6,097 nucleotides of DNA from Accumulibacter sp. GTDB taxonomy: Bacteria; Pseudomonadota; Gammaproteobacteria; Burkholderiales; Rhodocyclaceae. Of the stretch, positions 5,965 through 6,097 are shown piece after piece (the first letter of the stretch is position 1; every line of letters begins with the position of its first letter). The stretch lies in the NCBI GenBank assembly GCA_031284185.1, contig JAITAJ010000359.1:1-6097 (forward strand), in the 5' to 3' direction. Made by a program: the position numbers and the translations under genes. The notes beneath the pieces were generated by a model. The model saw only the letters and a program-made list of their open reading frames with translations, was not told the origin of the DNA and made no database searches.

Positions 5965-6000
5965 GCCATCGGGGAGGGATGCAAACCCCTTCCCAATGGC
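5965..6000. repeat. Long imperfect hairpin 3 of the upstream cluster
   Basis: GCCAT (5965-5969) pairs with ATGGC (5996-6000). After one C/A mismatch, GGGGAGGG (5971-5978) pairs with 5987-5994 through eight pairs including one G-T wobble, leaving an eight-base loop (5979-5986). GTAG occurs at 5962-5965 at the foot of the stem, reminiscent of the tetranucleotide at the foot of REP elements. That likeness is only suggestive. Confidence 0.65.
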
Positions 6001-6007
6001 GTTGGAC

Positions 6008-6063
6008 CGACAGCCCTGAAGGGCTGTCGCTAATTTCTTGCCGCGCCTGAAAGCGCGCCAGAA
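6008..6063. repeat. Right copy of the flanking repeat (palindrome, 16-bp core, hairpin, CGCCAGAA)
   Basis: A 10-bp perfect stem (CGACAGCCCT / AGGGCTGTCG, 6008-6029) with a two-base GA centre leads into the core GTCGCTAATTTCTTGC (6026-6041). A 5-bp hairpin follows (CGCGC/GCGCG, 6042-6057, loop CTGAAA), then CGCCAGAA (6056-6063). Core and tail are identical to those at 30-45 and 54-61 at the other end of the window, in the same orientation. The variable part between them is 14 bases here and 8 in the left copy. Confidence 0.75.
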
Positions 6064-6097
6064 ACCTCATGGCGCCGAACATCTCCTGCGCGAATGC

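Larger units (their letters stand above)
5708..6097. other. Repeat-rich non-coding region upstream of the transporter operon
   Basis: 390 bp without a credible gene. From the operon outward it holds a leader with the binding-protein Shine-Dalgarno sequence, an AT-rich dyad, a 7-bp tandem repeat, three hairpins, then a repeat copy with two more. Short open frames here (66, 86 and 98 codons) run straight through the hairpins, are rich in Arg/Pro/Ser/Gly, and match no family I know, so they are not called. The operon promoter should lie in 5708-5800, but I cannot point to a convincing -35/-10 pair: on the minus strand TACAGT (5743-5738) is a weak -10 candidate with no good -35 partner. Confidence 0.65.

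Noticed and set aside
5890..6063. CRISPR array
   Set aside because: The repeats are palindromes of different sequence with irregular spacing. There is no constant direct repeat with unique spacers and no cas gene.
12..6063. Composite transposon or integrated island defined by the two flanking repeat copies
   Set aside because: No transposase or integrase is present, and the left copy abuts a housekeeping gene inside the bracket. A dispersed repeat family explains the copies better than paired mobile-element ends.
5786..6082. Small minus-strand frame of 98 codons (and overlapping frames at 5736-5996 and 5850-6050)
   Set aside because: They run through the tandem repeat and hairpins, have Arg/Pro/Ser-rich translations and poorly placed ribosome sites, and are best explained as accidental frames in repeats.

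Overview
The window is GC-rich bacterial DNA with five complete protein-coding genes, all on the minus strand. GC-rich third codon positions, the Geobacter-type citramalate synthase and the gene content suggest a proteobacterium, most likely a betaproteobacterium (Rhodocyclaceae-like). That placement is an inference from sequence character; no marker gene is present.

Layout from right to left, the direction of transcription. Positions 5708-6097 hold no convincing gene but contain a dense set of inverted repeats, a 7-bp tandem repeat and an AT-rich dyad. Next comes a compact operon: a TauA-type periplasmic binding protein (5707-4694), a TauC-type permease (4690-3821), a TauB-type ATPase (3824-3018) and a pyridoxal-phosphate enzyme of the D-cysteine desulfhydrase / L-cysteate sulfo-lyase family (2988-1972). 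Gaps are 3 bp, a 4-bp ATGA overlap, and 29 bp. A 308-bp spacer without a gene (1664-1971) separates this operon from cimA (1663-65), citramalate synthase, the first step of the threonine-independent isoleucine route.

Read together, the four-gene operon looks like an uptake-and-cleavage module for a sulfur-containing amino acid. The transporter is of the sulfonate/taurine class. The enzyme's motifs look more like L-cysteate sulfo-lyase (CuyA) than like enteric D-cysteine desulfhydrase. The favoured reading is L-cysteate import followed by cleavage to pyruvate, ammonium and sulfite. D-cysteine remains a live alternative. No sulfite exporter, sulfite oxidase, TauD/SsuD desulfonase or regulator lies in the window.

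The most unexplained signal is non-coding. A repeat with a 16-bp identical core followed by a hairpin and CGCCAGAA occurs at both ends of the window (30-61 and 6026-6063) in the same orientation. The right copy sits in a cluster of hairpins, several with a CCTGA loop motif. This looks like a dispersed REP-like family.
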